Of a DNA stretch of 64,000 nt, positions 27,085-35,706 are shown piece by piece (within the stretch, counting starts at the first letter, position 1; each line of letters begins with the position of its first letter). The notes under the pieces were generated by a model. The model worked only from the letters and a program-made list of their open reading frames with translations, had not been told where the DNA came from and ran no database searches. This DNA is from Donghicola tyrosinivorans (GTDB lineage Bacteria; Pseudomonadota; Alphaproteobacteria; Rhodobacterales; Rhodobacteraceae): positions 1 to 64,000 of the forward strand of contig NZ_PVTQ01000002.1 of the NCBI RefSeq assembly GCF_003003355.1. Reading direction: 5' to 3'. Made by a program: the position numbers and the translations under genes.

Positions 27085-27613
27085 GGGCGACCTCTTTCTT
27101 CAGCCTGTCCAGCAGGCCTTGCAGCATTTTCACGGTCTGGTCGTTCTTTAGCGTGCCATCTTCGGCAAAGGCCTCATGGGCGACGGCAACGGTGACCAGC
27201 GGTCCGGGGATAATGCGCGCCTGATGGGGCACAAGGCAAGTGCGGGTCATCAGCTGGCCAGCCTCGCCGCCCGTGCGGCCCATGTTGGCGGACAGCACCA
27301 GAACGGGTTTGTCTTGCAGAGGCAGGGTCTTGTTCCGGCTAATCCAATCCAGCGCGTTCTTCAGCACGCCAGTGATGCCCTTGTTGTATTCGGGAGACGA
27401 GATAATCACCGCGTCCGCATCCTCGATCTGGGCGATCAGGGTCTTTACAGGGGCGGGTAGCCCTTCGGCCTGTTCAAGATCGCCGTCATAGAGCGGCAGG
27501 TTCAGATCGGCTTCGGTGTAGCTGGTGGGTTCCACCAAGCGCACAGCCTCGGCCAGAAGTTTGCGGTTGTAGGCCTCTTTGCGGAGCGAGCCGGAGATAC
27601 CAAGGATTTTCAT
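27077..27613 (-). CDS. NADPH-dependent FMN reductase (flavodoxin-like)
   Basis: 178 residues. N-terminal GISGSLRKEAYNRKLL phosphate-binding loop, central SPEYNKGITGVLKNALDW, both typical of the NADPH:FMN/quinone/azo reductase family (ArsH/ChrR-like). A soluble flavoprotein that reduces FMN or quinones with NAD(P)H. First gene of a two-gene unit with the MaoC-like dehydratase. Confidence 0.88.
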   Translation of the reverse strand: MKILGISGSLRKEAYNRKLLAEAVRLVEPTSYTEADLNLPLYDGDLEQAEGLPAPVKTLIAQIEDADAVIISSPEYNKGITGVLKNALDWISRNKTLPLQDKPVLVLSANMGRTGGEAGQLMTRTCLVPHQARIIPGPLVTVAVAHEAFAEDGTLKNDQTVKMLQGLLDRLKKEVALG

Positions 27614-27722
27614 GAGCGGTGCCTTTTGAACGTCAAAACCAGAGTTGTTGAAAGGGTAACCTAGTCACATCGAAAGAGGTTCCAGCCGTTTTCGCGCAGC
27701 CACTCTGCCGCATTGCACAACG

Positions 27723-27750
27723 AAAAACGTCCGGCACGGGGCCGGACGTT
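27723..27750 (-). terminator. Terminator of the OmpA-family lipoprotein gene
   Basis: AACGTCCGGC/GCCGGACGTT stem with a 4-5 nt loop; on the reverse strand followed by TTTTTCGTT. Confidence 0.8.
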
Positions 27751-27776
27751 CAAACGTTTCACTAGATCGCGCCGGA

Positions 27777-28466
27777 TCAGTTGGTCGGCGTGATGATGAT
27801 TTCCACGCGGCGATTCTGTGCGCGACCTTCGGGTGTGAGGTTCGATGCGATGGGTGCATCCTCGCCGCGGCCGTAGGCCTGCACGCGGGCGGGCGATACG
27901 CCGTTCTGGAACAGTACGCTGGCCACAGACTGGGCGCGGCGCTGGGACAGATCGTAGTTGTAGGCAGCCTCGCCTACGTTGTCGGTGTGGCCGATCACCT
28001 GCACGGTCGAGTTCGGGTAGGCGTTCAGGTTGTTCGCCAGTGCGCCAAGGTCGCGGCGCAGGTCCGAACGTACATCGGTGCTGTCGGTCGCGAACAGGAT
28101 GCCCTGAGGCATGGTCACGATCAGCTGGTCGCCGGTGTTGTTGATGTCGATCGACTGGTTCTGAAGGTCAGCACGCAGGTCTGCGGCCTGACGGTCCAGA
28201 TGGTTGCCAACGGCTGCACCCGCTGCACCGCCGATGACGGCACCGATCAGGGCGCCTTTTGCCCGCTCGTCCTTGTCGGCGGCTGCGGCACCAACCACGC
28301 CACCAAGCACACCACCGATCACTGCGCCGGACTTGGTGCGGGCATAAGGGTCTGCGGGCTGGGTCTGGTAGCCGCCGCTACCGCTGTTCAGATATGCGGG
28401 CTCCATACATGCCGAAAGGGCAAGTGTGGCGGTTATTGCGGTGGCGATCATCACGCGTTTGGTCAT
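27777..28466 (-). CDS. OmpA-family outer-membrane lipoprotein
   Basis: 229 residues. Lipobox LSAC near residue 20 (lipidated Cys), then a Gly/Ala-rich helical region (GAVIGGVLGGVVGAAAADKD, 2TM-glycine-zipper type) and a C-terminal OmpA peptidoglycan-binding domain with VIGHTDNVG, LSQRRAQSV and NRRVEIII. Anchors the outer membrane to peptidoglycan. ATG at 28466 with AAGAAGGCAGAG upstream; an upstream in-frame ATG is less likely since the signal peptide begins here. Monocistronic. Confidence 0.92.
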   Translation of the reverse strand: MTKRVMIATAITATLALSACMEPAYLNSGSGGYQTQPADPYARTKSGAVIGGVLGGVVGAAAADKDERAKGALIGAVIGGAAGAAVGNHLDRQAADLRADLQNQSIDINNTGDQLIVTMPQGILFATDSTDVRSDLRRDLGALANNLNAYPNSTVQVIGHTDNVGEAAYNYDLSQRRAQSVASVLFQNGVSPARVQAYGRGEDAPIASNLTPEGRAQNRRVEIIITPTN

Positions 28467-28593
28467 TGGCTCTGCCTTCTTGATTTCGGGCATTGTGCCC
28501 TTTTGGTCGAACTATAGCCTAATGCGCAAAGATGGGGAAAGTTGCATTCTGGTCTAAATAAGCGGCAGTTTGCCTAACTTTTCGTGTGAAATA

Positions 28594-29424
28594 TTACGGT
28601 TTGGCCTCTGCAATTGCGGACTCGTAAGCCAGAATTGCCCGTTTCACGGGCAAGCCCCAGTGATAGCCGCCAAGCTCGCCCGATTTGCGCAGGGCGCGGT
28701 GGCAGGGGATCAGATAGCTCACAGGGTTGCGCCCCACAGCGGTGCCAACCGCGCGGACGGCCTTAGGGTTGCCAGTCACGCGGGCGATTTCCGAATAGGT
28801 GCTGACGTGGCCGCTGGGGATTTGCAGCAGCGCCTCCCATACCTTGATCTGGAAGGGGGCACCGATCAGATGCAGGTGCGCCTCGCCCTTCATGGCAAAG
28901 GCGGCGGTCACCTGATCGCGGATCGGGGTGCCATCATGGATGAACTGCGCTTTGGGCCAACGGGCTGCCATATCGGTAAAACTGGCCTCATCCCCCATCT
29001 CGGCGGTGAAGGCCAAGCCGCACAGGCCCTTGTCCGTGCCCATCACCATGGCAGGGCCGAAGGGGCTGTCAAAGGTGTCCCAGTAGATGGTGAGCCCTTC
29101 GCCTTTGCGGGCGAAGTCACCGGGGCTCATGGCCTCCCACCGCAGGAACAGATCATGCAGGCGGCCGCTGCCCGAGAGCCCCAGCGAGTGCGAGACTTCT
29201 AGCGTCGTCATACGCTCGGCCAGCATGCGTTTGGCTTGGCCCAGTTGCAGGTATTGCTGGTAGCGTTTGGGGCTGACACCGACCCATGCGGAAAAGCTGC
29301 GCTGAAAGTGGGCGGGGCTCATGTTCATGCGGCTTGCCAGTGCATCAAGGCTTAGGGGCTGGTCGGCGGCGTCGATCTCTTCGATGGCGCGGCGCATGAT
29401 CTGATAGTGATATGTGTCCTGCAT
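28594..29424 (-). CDS. AraC-domain / O6-methylguanine-DNA methyltransferase (Ada-like, without the N-terminal zinc domain)
   Basis: 276 residues. Residues 1-105 form an AraC-type helix-turn-helix (LSLDALASRMNMSPAHFQR, GVSPKRYQQYLQ). The C-terminal part is the alkyltransferase, with the acceptor Cys241 in IPCHR. The Ada A domain with its zinc-bound phosphotriester-accepting cysteines is missing, so it can repair O6-alkylguanine but probably lacks the classic Ada switch. ATG at 29424 has GGAGG upstream. Divergent from nth, making a small DNA-repair neighbourhood. Confidence 0.9.
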   Translation of the reverse strand: MQDTYHYQIMRRAIEEIDAADQPLSLDALASRMNMSPAHFQRSFSAWVGVSPKRYQQYLQLGQAKRMLAERMTTLEVSHSLGLSGSGRLHDLFLRWEAMSPGDFARKGEGLTIYWDTFDSPFGPAMVMGTDKGLCGLAFTAEMGDEASFTDMAARWPKAQFIHDGTPIRDQVTAAFAMKGEAHLHLIGAPFQIKVWEALLQIPSGHVSTYSEIARVTGNPKAVRAVGTAVGRNPVSYLIPCHRALRKSGELGGYHWGLPVKRAILAYESAIAEAKP

Positions 29425-29526
29425 CTGCGTGCCTCCTGCAACAGTCGCCATAATCCATGGCATGGAAAGCTCTCATGGTGCGACCCGATTGTTGCGCAAA
29501 CGGAATTCGCAGGGCATGGAGGGAGC

Positions 29527-30171
29527 ATGGCCAAGCAACTCGACTATACGACGATGCGTGAGATCTTCACGCGCTTTCAGGACGCGGAAGCAGAGCCCAA
29601 GGGCGAACTGAACCACGTCAACGCCTACACGCTGGTGGTGGCTGTCGCCCTTTCGGCGCAGGCGACTGATGCGGGCGTGAACAAGGCCACTGCCAAGCTG
29701 TTCGAAATCGCGGACACGCCGGAGAAGATGCTGGAGTTGGGCGAAGAAGGTCTGATCGAGCATATCAAGACCATCGGCCTGTTCCGCAACAAGGCGAAGA
29801 ACGTCATCAAGATGAGCCGCATTCTGGTGGACCAATATGGCGGCGAGGTTCCCAATTCCCGCGCCGCGCTGGAAGGTCTGCCGGGGGTTGGTCGCAAGAC
29901 CGCCAATGTGGTTCTGAACATGTGGTGGCGCTATCCGGCGCAGGCAGTGGACACCCATATCTTTCGCCTAGGGAACCGTAGCGGCATTGCGCCCGGTAAG
30001 GACGTGGTCGCGGTCGAGCGGGCTATCGAGGACAACGTGCCGGTGGATTTCCAGCAGCACGCCCATCACTGGATGATTTTGCACGGACGCTACATCTGTC
30101 AGGCACGCAAGCCCAAATGCGGCGCTTGCCTGATCCGTGATCTGTGCCAATTCGAGGATAAACAACTGTGA
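29527..30171 (+). CDS. nth: Endonuclease III
   Basis: 214 residues. Helix-hairpin-helix GLPGVGRKTANVV with catalytic Lys124, catalytic Asp142 (VDTHIFR), and the [4Fe-4S] loop Cys191-X6-Cys198-X2-Cys201-X5-Cys207. It removes oxidised pyrimidines and nicks the abasic site in base-excision repair. ATG at 29527 after GGGAG. The stop overlaps the next start (GTGA). Confidence 0.96.
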   Translation: MAKQLDYTTMREIFTRFQDAEAEPKGELNHVNAYTLVVAVALSAQATDAGVNKATAKLFEIADTPEKMLELGEEGLIEHIKTIGLFRNKAKNVIKMSRILVDQYGGEVPNSRAALEGLPGVGRKTANVVLNMWWRYPAQAVDTHIFRLGNRSGIAPGKDVVAVERAIEDNVPVDFQQHAHHWMILHGRYICQARKPKCGACLIRDLCQFEDKQL

Positions 30172-31160
30172 GCAAGAAATATCAGGTCGTCGGCATCGGG
30201 AATGCCATCGTGGACGTGCTGACCCAGAGCGAAGATACGTTTCTGGAGATGATGGACATCGAAAAAGGCATCATGCAGCTGGTCGAGCGTGAGCGGGCCG
30301 AGTTGCTGTATGCTTCGATGAAAGAGCGTGTTCAGACGCCCGGTGGCTCGGTCGCGAATACGCTGGCGGGTCTGGGCAAGCTGGGTCTGCGCAGTGCCTT
30401 TATCGGCCGTGTGCGCGATGACGCTTTGGGCCGGTTCTACGCGCAGGAAATGGAGACCGGCGGCACGGATTTCGTGAACGCGCCTGTGGCGGGGGGTGAA
30501 CAGCCGACCTCGCGCAGCATGATTTTTGTCTCGCCCGATGGTGAGCGCTCGATGAACACCTATCTGGGGATCTCTGCCGAAGTGGGCCCCGATGATGTAG
30601 ACCCCGCTGTGGTCGGTGATACCGAATATCTGTTCCTTGAAGGCTACCTCTTTGACAAGGACAAGGGCAAAGAGGCGTTCCAGACCGCAGCGCGCCTGTG
30701 TCAGGAAGCTGGTGGTAAGGCGGGGATCGCGATTTCTGATCCGTTCTGCGTCAACCGTCACCGCGAGGATTTCCAGCGTCTGATCGGCGAGCTGGATTTC
30801 GTGATCGGGAACGAGGCCGAGATTTTGGCACTGTTTCAGGATGAAGATCTGGACGTGGCGCTGGAGCGCGTGGCCCAGAAGTGCCCGCTGGTGGTCTGCA
30901 CCCGTTCGGGCGACGGGGTGAGCATTGTGCGCGGTGAGACCCGCGTAGATGTACCCGTTGAAAAGATCGTGCCTGTGGATGCCACTGGTGCAGGCGATCA
31001 GTTCGCCGCCGGTTTCATCTTTGGCATGGCGACAGGAGCCACTTTGGCGACTGCAGGCCGCATGGGCTGTATTGCCGCCCGCGAAGTGATCGGCCACATG
31101 GGGCCGCGTCCCAAAGCCGATCTGCGCGCCCTGTTCCGCCGCGAAGGTGTGTTGAACTAA
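30168..31160 (+). CDS. PfkB-family carbohydrate/nucleoside kinase (adenosine-kinase-like)
   Basis: 330 residues. PfkB signatures: N-terminal GGSVANTLAGLGKLG and C-terminal DATGAGDQFAAGF with the catalytic Asp. The N-terminus (VVGIGNAIVDVL) and overall pattern match alphaproteobacterial proteins annotated as adenosine kinase; substrate not proven. Start GTG overlaps the nth stop by four bases, so the two are co-translated. A hairpin and a copy of the dispersed motif follow. Confidence 0.88.
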   Translation: MSKKYQVVGIGNAIVDVLTQSEDTFLEMMDIEKGIMQLVERERAELLYASMKERVQTPGGSVANTLAGLGKLGLRSAFIGRVRDDALGRFYAQEMETGGTDFVNAPVAGGEQPTSRSMIFVSPDGERSMNTYLGISAEVGPDDVDPAVVGDTEYLFLEGYLFDKDKGKEAFQTAARLCQEAGGKAGIAISDPFCVNRHREDFQRLIGELDFVIGNEAEILALFQDEDLDVALERVAQKCPLVVCTRSGDGVSIVRGETRVDVPVEKIVPVDATGAGDQFAAGFIFGMATGATLATAGRMGCIAAREVIGHMGPRPKADLRALFRREGVLN

Positions 31161-31166
31161 GCGTTT

Positions 31167-31205
31167 CCGGTCCCTTGGGGGACCGGAGCCTTCGGCGAAG
31201 GTATT
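31167..31205 (+). terminator. Terminator region after the PfkB gene
   Basis: Perfect 8-bp stem CCGGTCCC-TTGG-GGGACCGG (31167-31186), then a second small hairpin CCTTC-GGC-GAAGG running into TATTTTT, which could be the actual termination point. Confidence 0.65.
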
Positions 31206-31220
31206 TTTGCCAAGATGAAA
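31193..31220 (+). repeat. Dispersed intergenic motif, copy 2
   Basis: CGGCGAAGGTATTTTTGC then CAAGATGAAA, directly after the PfkB terminator hairpin. Confidence 0.6.
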
Positions 31221-31265
31221 GTAGCGGCTTTCTGCCGTGGTGGGCGCCTCTTGTTGGAGGCGCCT

Positions 31266-32003
31266 TTATAGTTTTGCCAGCTTAGCGAGGGCGCGGAAGC
31301 CTTGGGCCGTCATGCGGTCATAGCTAGCCAATGTGGCGGGGGCATGTTGGGCTTTGAGGCCGCTTTGATAGGCTTTGGCAAGGGGGCCGTCGGCGATCAG
31401 GGCCAGATCCTGTCCCAGCCAGTAGGCGCGGGTGGCGGCAAGGTCTGCGCCGATGAGGTGGCCGAGGGTGCGGTCTGCGCTTTGGGTGACCTCGGCGCCG
31501 CGCAGGTGGGTTGCGAGGCGTTCGGGGCGCGAGAAGGTGTCCGAGAGGGCGTTGGTGTCCAAGTCTTGCGCCGCTGGAGCGAGGGTGGTTGCCAATTGCG
31601 GGGTGAGGGTTCCGGCAAGGCTGACGACCTCTTTCGCGCTGACGTGGACCCATGTGGTTGTTGTGGCCCCGACGATGATCAGGATGCCGTCCCATTCAGA
31701 GTTGAGGTCCTGAAATCCGATGGCCGCGATGCGGGCCGCGCCGATGCGGTCGGCGGGGCTGGCTTGGCTGATGTTGGGAACAACGCGCAGCTGACCGCGG
31801 GCCTCAAGGGATTGGGGTAGGAGCGGGCACGGGGTTTTGTCAGCGGGAAGGCTGTGATCGGCAGCCAGAAGGGTTGGCGCCTGCGGCAGGGTTTGCGCTG
31901 TGACAGCCGTGCCAAAGTCGCGCCCTTTGAAGGGCCAGAGGCGGTAGCCGTCTTTGGCGGGAATGGCGCCAAACCAGTCTGCGGTATCGGGTGTTATGGT
32001 CAT
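31266..32003 (-). CDS. DgoK-like protein lacking the N-terminal ATP-binding region
   Basis: About 245 residues. The central and C-terminal parts match 2-dehydro-3-deoxygalactonokinase: DRIGAARIAAIGFQDLNSEW, TWVHVSAKEVVSLAGTLTPQ, then GADLAATRAYWLGQDLALIADG and a final AYQSGL segment. Known DgoK proteins begin with about 40-50 more residues including a DWGT/S phosphate loop, absent here, and the GTH-K-W motif has become GATTTTW. It may be an inactive paralogue or a regulator. No room remains for the missing part: sulP ends 52 bp upstream. Start could also be ATG at 32024. Confidence 0.7.
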   Translation of the reverse strand: MTITPDTADWFGAIPAKDGYRLWPFKGRDFGTAVTAQTLPQAPTLLAADHSLPADKTPCPLLPQSLEARGQLRVVPNISQASPADRIGAARIAAIGFQDLNSEWDGILIIVGATTTTWVHVSAKEVVSLAGTLTPQLATTLAPAAQDLDTNALSDTFSRPERLATHLRGAEVTQSADRTLGHLIGADLAATRAYWLGQDLALIADGPLAKAYQSGLKAQHAPATLASYDRMTAQGFRALAKLAKL

Positions 32004-32055
32004 GCCAGAGCGCCTAGCAAGCATCGGGCGCTCTGGTCAATCATTGTTGCGCGGC

Positions 32056-33801
32056 TCAGGCGACGCGGGACTTGTCTGCGGCGGGCACCAATTCGCGGAT
32101 CGCGTCGTACTGGGCAAGGAAGATCTTGCCGGTCAGGTCGTGCAAGAAGTGGCTGCGTTGCAGGCGGTCCATGACAGGGCCTTTGACCTCGGAGAGGTGC
32201 AGGGTGATGCCCATCTCTGAGAGGCGGGTGTTGATCGCCTCAAGGCTTTCCAGCGCGCTCATGTCGATCTCGTTCACGGCGCTGCACATCAGCACCACGT
32301 TCTTGATCGGCTGGTCGCAGATCACGCGGTCGGTGATGAAATCCTCAAGGTAGCGGGCGTTCGCGAAGTAGAGGCTTTCGTCGATGCGGATGGTCAGCAA
32401 GCTGGGGTGGGTCTGCACGTCATGGCGACGGATGTTGCGGAAGTGCTGGGTGCCGGGAACCAGGCCGACCTCGGCGATATGGGGGCGCGAGGTTTTGTAG
32501 AGGAAGAGGGCGATCGACAGCAGTACGCCTGCCGAGACGCCTTTTTCCACGCCGAACGCCAGCGTCACGACGATGGTGACGAAGACGGCGGCGAAGTCCA
32601 CGCGCGAGTATTCCCACGTCTTCTTCAGGATGGAGAAGTCCACAAGGCTGAGGACGGCCACGATGATGGTGGCGGCCAGCGTGGCTTTGGGCAGGAAGAA
32701 GAGGGCAGGGGTCAGGAACAGGGTCGCCAGAGCGATGCCCACTGCGGTGAAGGCACCTGCGGCGGGGGTTTGTGCGCCAGCGTCAAAGTTCACCACCGAG
32801 CGCGAGAAGCCACCCGTTACCGGAAAGCCGCCCGACAGGGCCGAGCCAAGGTTTGCGGTGCCAAGGCCGATCAGTTCCTGATCGGGGTCGATCCGCTGGC
32901 GGCGTTTGGCGGCAAGGGTCTGCGCGACCGAGATGGTCTCTACATAGCCCACGATCGAGATCAGCAGGGCGGGGATGGCGATCTGGCTCCAGAGGCCAAG
33001 GTCAAAGCTGGGGATGGCAAGGCCGGGCAGGCCGGTGGGAATGTCGCCAACGACTTTGACGCCGGACTGATCAAGGCCAAGGGCGAAGGTCACAAGGGTT
33101 GTCACCACAACGGCAGCCACGGGGCCGGTACGGGCAAGGGCCGCGCCAAGCTGGCCGGTGATGCCGATTTTCGCCAGCGCGGGCTTGAGGTTGCCGCGCA
33201 CCCAGAACAGGAAGCCGGTGGTCAGTACGCCGATGATGATCGTGGGCAGGTTTGCGTCGGGCAGGTATTCGATCCAGCCGTGGAAAATCTCGATCAAGTT
33301 GTCGCCTTCACCCTTGATGCCAAGGATGTGGCGGACCTGACTGGCGGCGATGATCACACCCGAGGCGGTGATAAAGCCCGAAATCACAGGGTGCGACAGG
33401 AAGTTGGCCAGAAAGCCAAGGCGTAAAAGACCCATCGCGGTCAGCATCAAGCCCGACAGGAAGGCCAGCAGGATCGCTGCGGTATAGTATTCTGGTGTGC
33501 CGTGGGCCGCCAACTGGCCAGCGGCTGCGGCGGTCATCAACGAGGCAACGGCCACGGGGCCGACTGCCAAGGCGCGCGAGGTCCCGAAAATCGCATAAAT
33601 CACCAGCGGGGCGATGGATGCGTAAAGACCCACCTCTGCGGGCAAGCCTGCCAGCAGGGCATAAGCCAGCGATTGGGGGATGAGCATGATCGTGACGATC
33701 ACGGCAGCCACCGCGTCACTGGTCAAGGTCTCTTTGTTGTAACTTCCCAGCCATTCCAGAATGGGCAGGTACCGTTTTACGGGGTGTCTTTCGCGTGCCA
33801 T
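32056..33801 (-). CDS. SulP-family anion transporter with STAS domain
   Basis: 581 residues, inner membrane. Ten or more hydrophobic segments, including the SulP signature region VAAVIVTIMLIPQSLAYALL and LPAEVGLYASIAPLV. The last ~130 residues form a STAS domain (LTIRIDESLYFANARYLEDF, VVLMCSAVNEIDMSALESLE). Transports sulfate, bicarbonate or another oxyanion. It lies 70 bp downstream of the sulfide:quinone reductase fusion on the same strand, so it is probably co-expressed and may move sulfur oxyanions produced during sulfide oxidation (inference). Confidence 0.9.
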   Translation of the reverse strand: MARERHPVKRYLPILEWLGSYNKETLTSDAVAAVIVTIMLIPQSLAYALLAGLPAEVGLYASIAPLVIYAIFGTSRALAVGPVAVASLMTAAAAGQLAAHGTPEYYTAAILLAFLSGLMLTAMGLLRLGFLANFLSHPVISGFITASGVIIAASQVRHILGIKGEGDNLIEIFHGWIEYLPDANLPTIIIGVLTTGFLFWVRGNLKPALAKIGITGQLGAALARTGPVAAVVVTTLVTFALGLDQSGVKVVGDIPTGLPGLAIPSFDLGLWSQIAIPALLISIVGYVETISVAQTLAAKRRQRIDPDQELIGLGTANLGSALSGGFPVTGGFSRSVVNFDAGAQTPAAGAFTAVGIALATLFLTPALFFLPKATLAATIIVAVLSLVDFSILKKTWEYSRVDFAAVFVTIVVTLAFGVEKGVSAGVLLSIALFLYKTSRPHIAEVGLVPGTQHFRNIRRHDVQTHPSLLTIRIDESLYFANARYLEDFITDRVICDQPIKNVVLMCSAVNEIDMSALESLEAINTRLSEMGITLHLSEVKGPVMDRLQRSHFLHDLTGKIFLAQYDAIRELVPAADKSRVA

Positions 33802-33871
33802 GGGCGTGCCTTCGACGAATTAGAACGAGGGGAGGAGAGACAGGCGACAGGTGCCGCCTGCCCTTATTGGG

Positions 33872-35548
33872 TTATTTGCCAGCCGAGACTTTCTCGGGGG
33901 TGGCCATCCATTCTTTCCCGCGCAGCATGGCCTTCCAGTAGATCGGGGGAAGGATCTGCTCTTTCAGCAGCCATGCCAGACGGGTTGGTTTGGTGCCGTC
34001 CAGCAGCCACTTGGGGAAGCTGGGCAGTAGGGTGCCGCCGTAGCCGAACTCGGCCAGAACGATTTTGCCGCGTTCCACGGTCAGCGGGCATGAGCCGTAG
34101 CCGTTGTAGACAGCGGTCGGGGCGCGGCCCTGAATGTCAGCGGTCATGTTTTCAGCCACCACAGGCGCCTGCATACGGGCGGCAGCGGCGGTTTTGGCGT
34201 TCGGGGCGTTCATCACATCCCCCAGCGACCAGATGTTGTCGTAGGTTTTGTGACGCAGGGTGCTTTGGTCCACATCGACCCAACCCGCCGCATCTGCCAG
34301 CGGCGAGACGCGGATAAAGTCGGGCGCGATCTGGGGCGGCACCACGTGGATCATATCGAACTCGGTCGTGATTTCGGTCGGCTCGGTGTCGGGTTTCGAG
34401 ACCTTGAAGGTCGCGGTCTTGTTCTTGCCGTCAATCGACACGAGGTTGTGGAAGAAGTTCAGCGTCGCGTCATAGCGTTTCACGTATTCTTCCAGCGCGG
34501 GGACGTAGTCCTTGACGCCGAACAGCACACCGCCCGCGTTCATGAACTGGATGTCGATGTTCTTCAGAACGCCGGCGCGGTACCAGTTGTCACCCGACAG
34601 ATACATCGCCTTTTGCGGTGCGCCCGCGCATTTGATCGGCATCGGGGGCTGGGTAAAGATCGCCTTGCCCGACTTCATGCCCTGCACCAGTTTCCAAGTG
34701 TAGGGCGCCAGATCGTAGCGATAGTTCGAGGTCACACCGTTGCGGCCAAGGGTTTCCACCAGACCGGGGATCGCACCCCAGTTCAGCTTGAGGCCCGGGC
34801 AGACCACCAGTCGGTCGTATTTCACCACGCGGCAGCCATCCAGAACGACGGCGTTGTTTTCGGGCTCGAACGCGGCGACAGCGGATTTGATCCAGTGAAC
34901 GCCGTGAGGGATCAGCGAGCCCATGGTTTTTGCGGTGGTTTCGGCCTCAAAGATACCGCCACCGACCATAGTCCAGCCGGGCTGGTAATAGTGGATGTCG
35001 GCGGGATCGATGATCGCCACCTCCAGATTGGGGTTACGGGCGCGCAGACTGGCCGAGACAGCAATCCCTGCCGCGCCGCCGCCAACAACAACCACGTCGA
35101 ACTTGGCATCGCCTTCGTCGGTGGGGGTTTTGCCGCCGTTCACGATGCGGCGGACCACACCGGCCATGTCGTAGCCAGCCGCTTTGGTCGCCGCGAGGAT
35201 TTCAGAGGGCTGCTTGTTGCCAGCCTGGCTCAGCGACCACAGGGTCGCCGAGCGGGTGCCGGTGCGGCAGTAGGCCAATACGGGACCGGGCAATTCGATC
35301 AGGGCTTTGCCGAAGGTGTCGGCGTCTTCGTCAGTTACTTTGCCGGATGTGATCGGGATGTAGAGGGCGGTCATGCCCTGCGCTTGGGCCTCACGCTCGA
35401 TCTCTTCGAATGTGGGCTGGTCTGCTGCTTCGCCGTCGGGGCGGTTGCAAATGATGGCTTTGAAGCCCTGTGCTTTGATGGCTGCAATCTGGTCCGCCGT
35501 AATTTGCGGTGCAACAGAGAGGCTGTTTGTAATGGGGCGCAGGTCCAT
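33872..35548 (-). CDS. DUF442 phosphatase-like / sulfide:quinone oxidoreductase fusion
   Basis: 558 residues. Residues 1-110 are a DUF442 (TIGR01244) domain with a Cys94-X5-Arg loop (CRTGTRS), as found fused to persulfide dioxygenases and SQRs in BigR/SqrR-controlled loci. Residues 148-558 are a flavoprotein of type II SQR character: FAD loop VVVGGGAAG, then IKCAGAPQKAMYLSGD with Cys307. The second redox cysteine seen in human SQOR (GDC) is Val445 here (GDVMN). Another cysteine, Cys487 in YGSCPL, sits in a conserved segment. It oxidises sulfide to (per)sulfide at the quinone pool. ATG at 35548 with GGAGGAG; a SqrR-type operator lies 32-47 bp upstream. Confidence 0.88.
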   Translation of the reverse strand: MDLRPITNSLSVAPQITADQIAAIKAQGFKAIICNRPDGEAADQPTFEEIEREAQAQGMTALYIPITSGKVTDEDADTFGKALIELPGPVLAYCRTGTRSATLWSLSQAGNKQPSEILAATKAAGYDMAGVVRRIVNGGKTPTDEGDAKFDVVVVGGGAAGIAVSASLRARNPNLEVAIIDPADIHYYQPGWTMVGGGIFEAETTAKTMGSLIPHGVHWIKSAVAAFEPENNAVVLDGCRVVKYDRLVVCPGLKLNWGAIPGLVETLGRNGVTSNYRYDLAPYTWKLVQGMKSGKAIFTQPPMPIKCAGAPQKAMYLSGDNWYRAGVLKNIDIQFMNAGGVLFGVKDYVPALEEYVKRYDATLNFFHNLVSIDGKNKTATFKVSKPDTEPTEITTEFDMIHVVPPQIAPDFIRVSPLADAAGWVDVDQSTLRHKTYDNIWSLGDVMNAPNAKTAAAARMQAPVVAENMTADIQGRAPTAVYNGYGSCPLTVERGKIVLAEFGYGGTLLPSFPKWLLDGTKPTRLAWLLKEQILPPIYWKAMLRGKEWMATPEKVSAGK

Positions 35549-35579
35549 GGAATCTCCTCCAGAAAGATGATCTATAAAT

Positions 35580-35595
35580 ATTCAAAATCGTGAAT
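35580..35595. promoter_or_regulatory. SqrR/BigR-type operator ATTC-N8-GAAT
   Basis: ATTC (35580-35583), eight bases, GAAT (35592-35595), in an AT-rich stretch upstream of the SQR fusion gene. This matches exactly the spacing reported for the sulfide/persulfide-responsive repressor SqrR of Rhodobacter. The regulator itself is not in the window. Confidence 0.65.
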
Positions 35596-35636
35596 AATAC
35601 AAGATGCTCTGAAAAATACCTTTGCTATCATAAGTT

Positions 35637-35669
35637 AAGGGCGCGCTCCGATGGAACGCGCCCTTTTTT
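35637..35669 (-). terminator. Terminator hairpin downstream of the purine permease gene
   Basis: GGGCGCG-C-TCC/GGA-A-CGCGCCC (35639-35663). The longer T-run is on the + strand; on the reverse strand, where the permease gene ends, the tail is CTTAACTT. Confidence 0.6.
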
Positions 35670-35706
35670 GACCAAAGGTCAATGGCTTGTCTTTTCCCGT
35701 CAGGGT

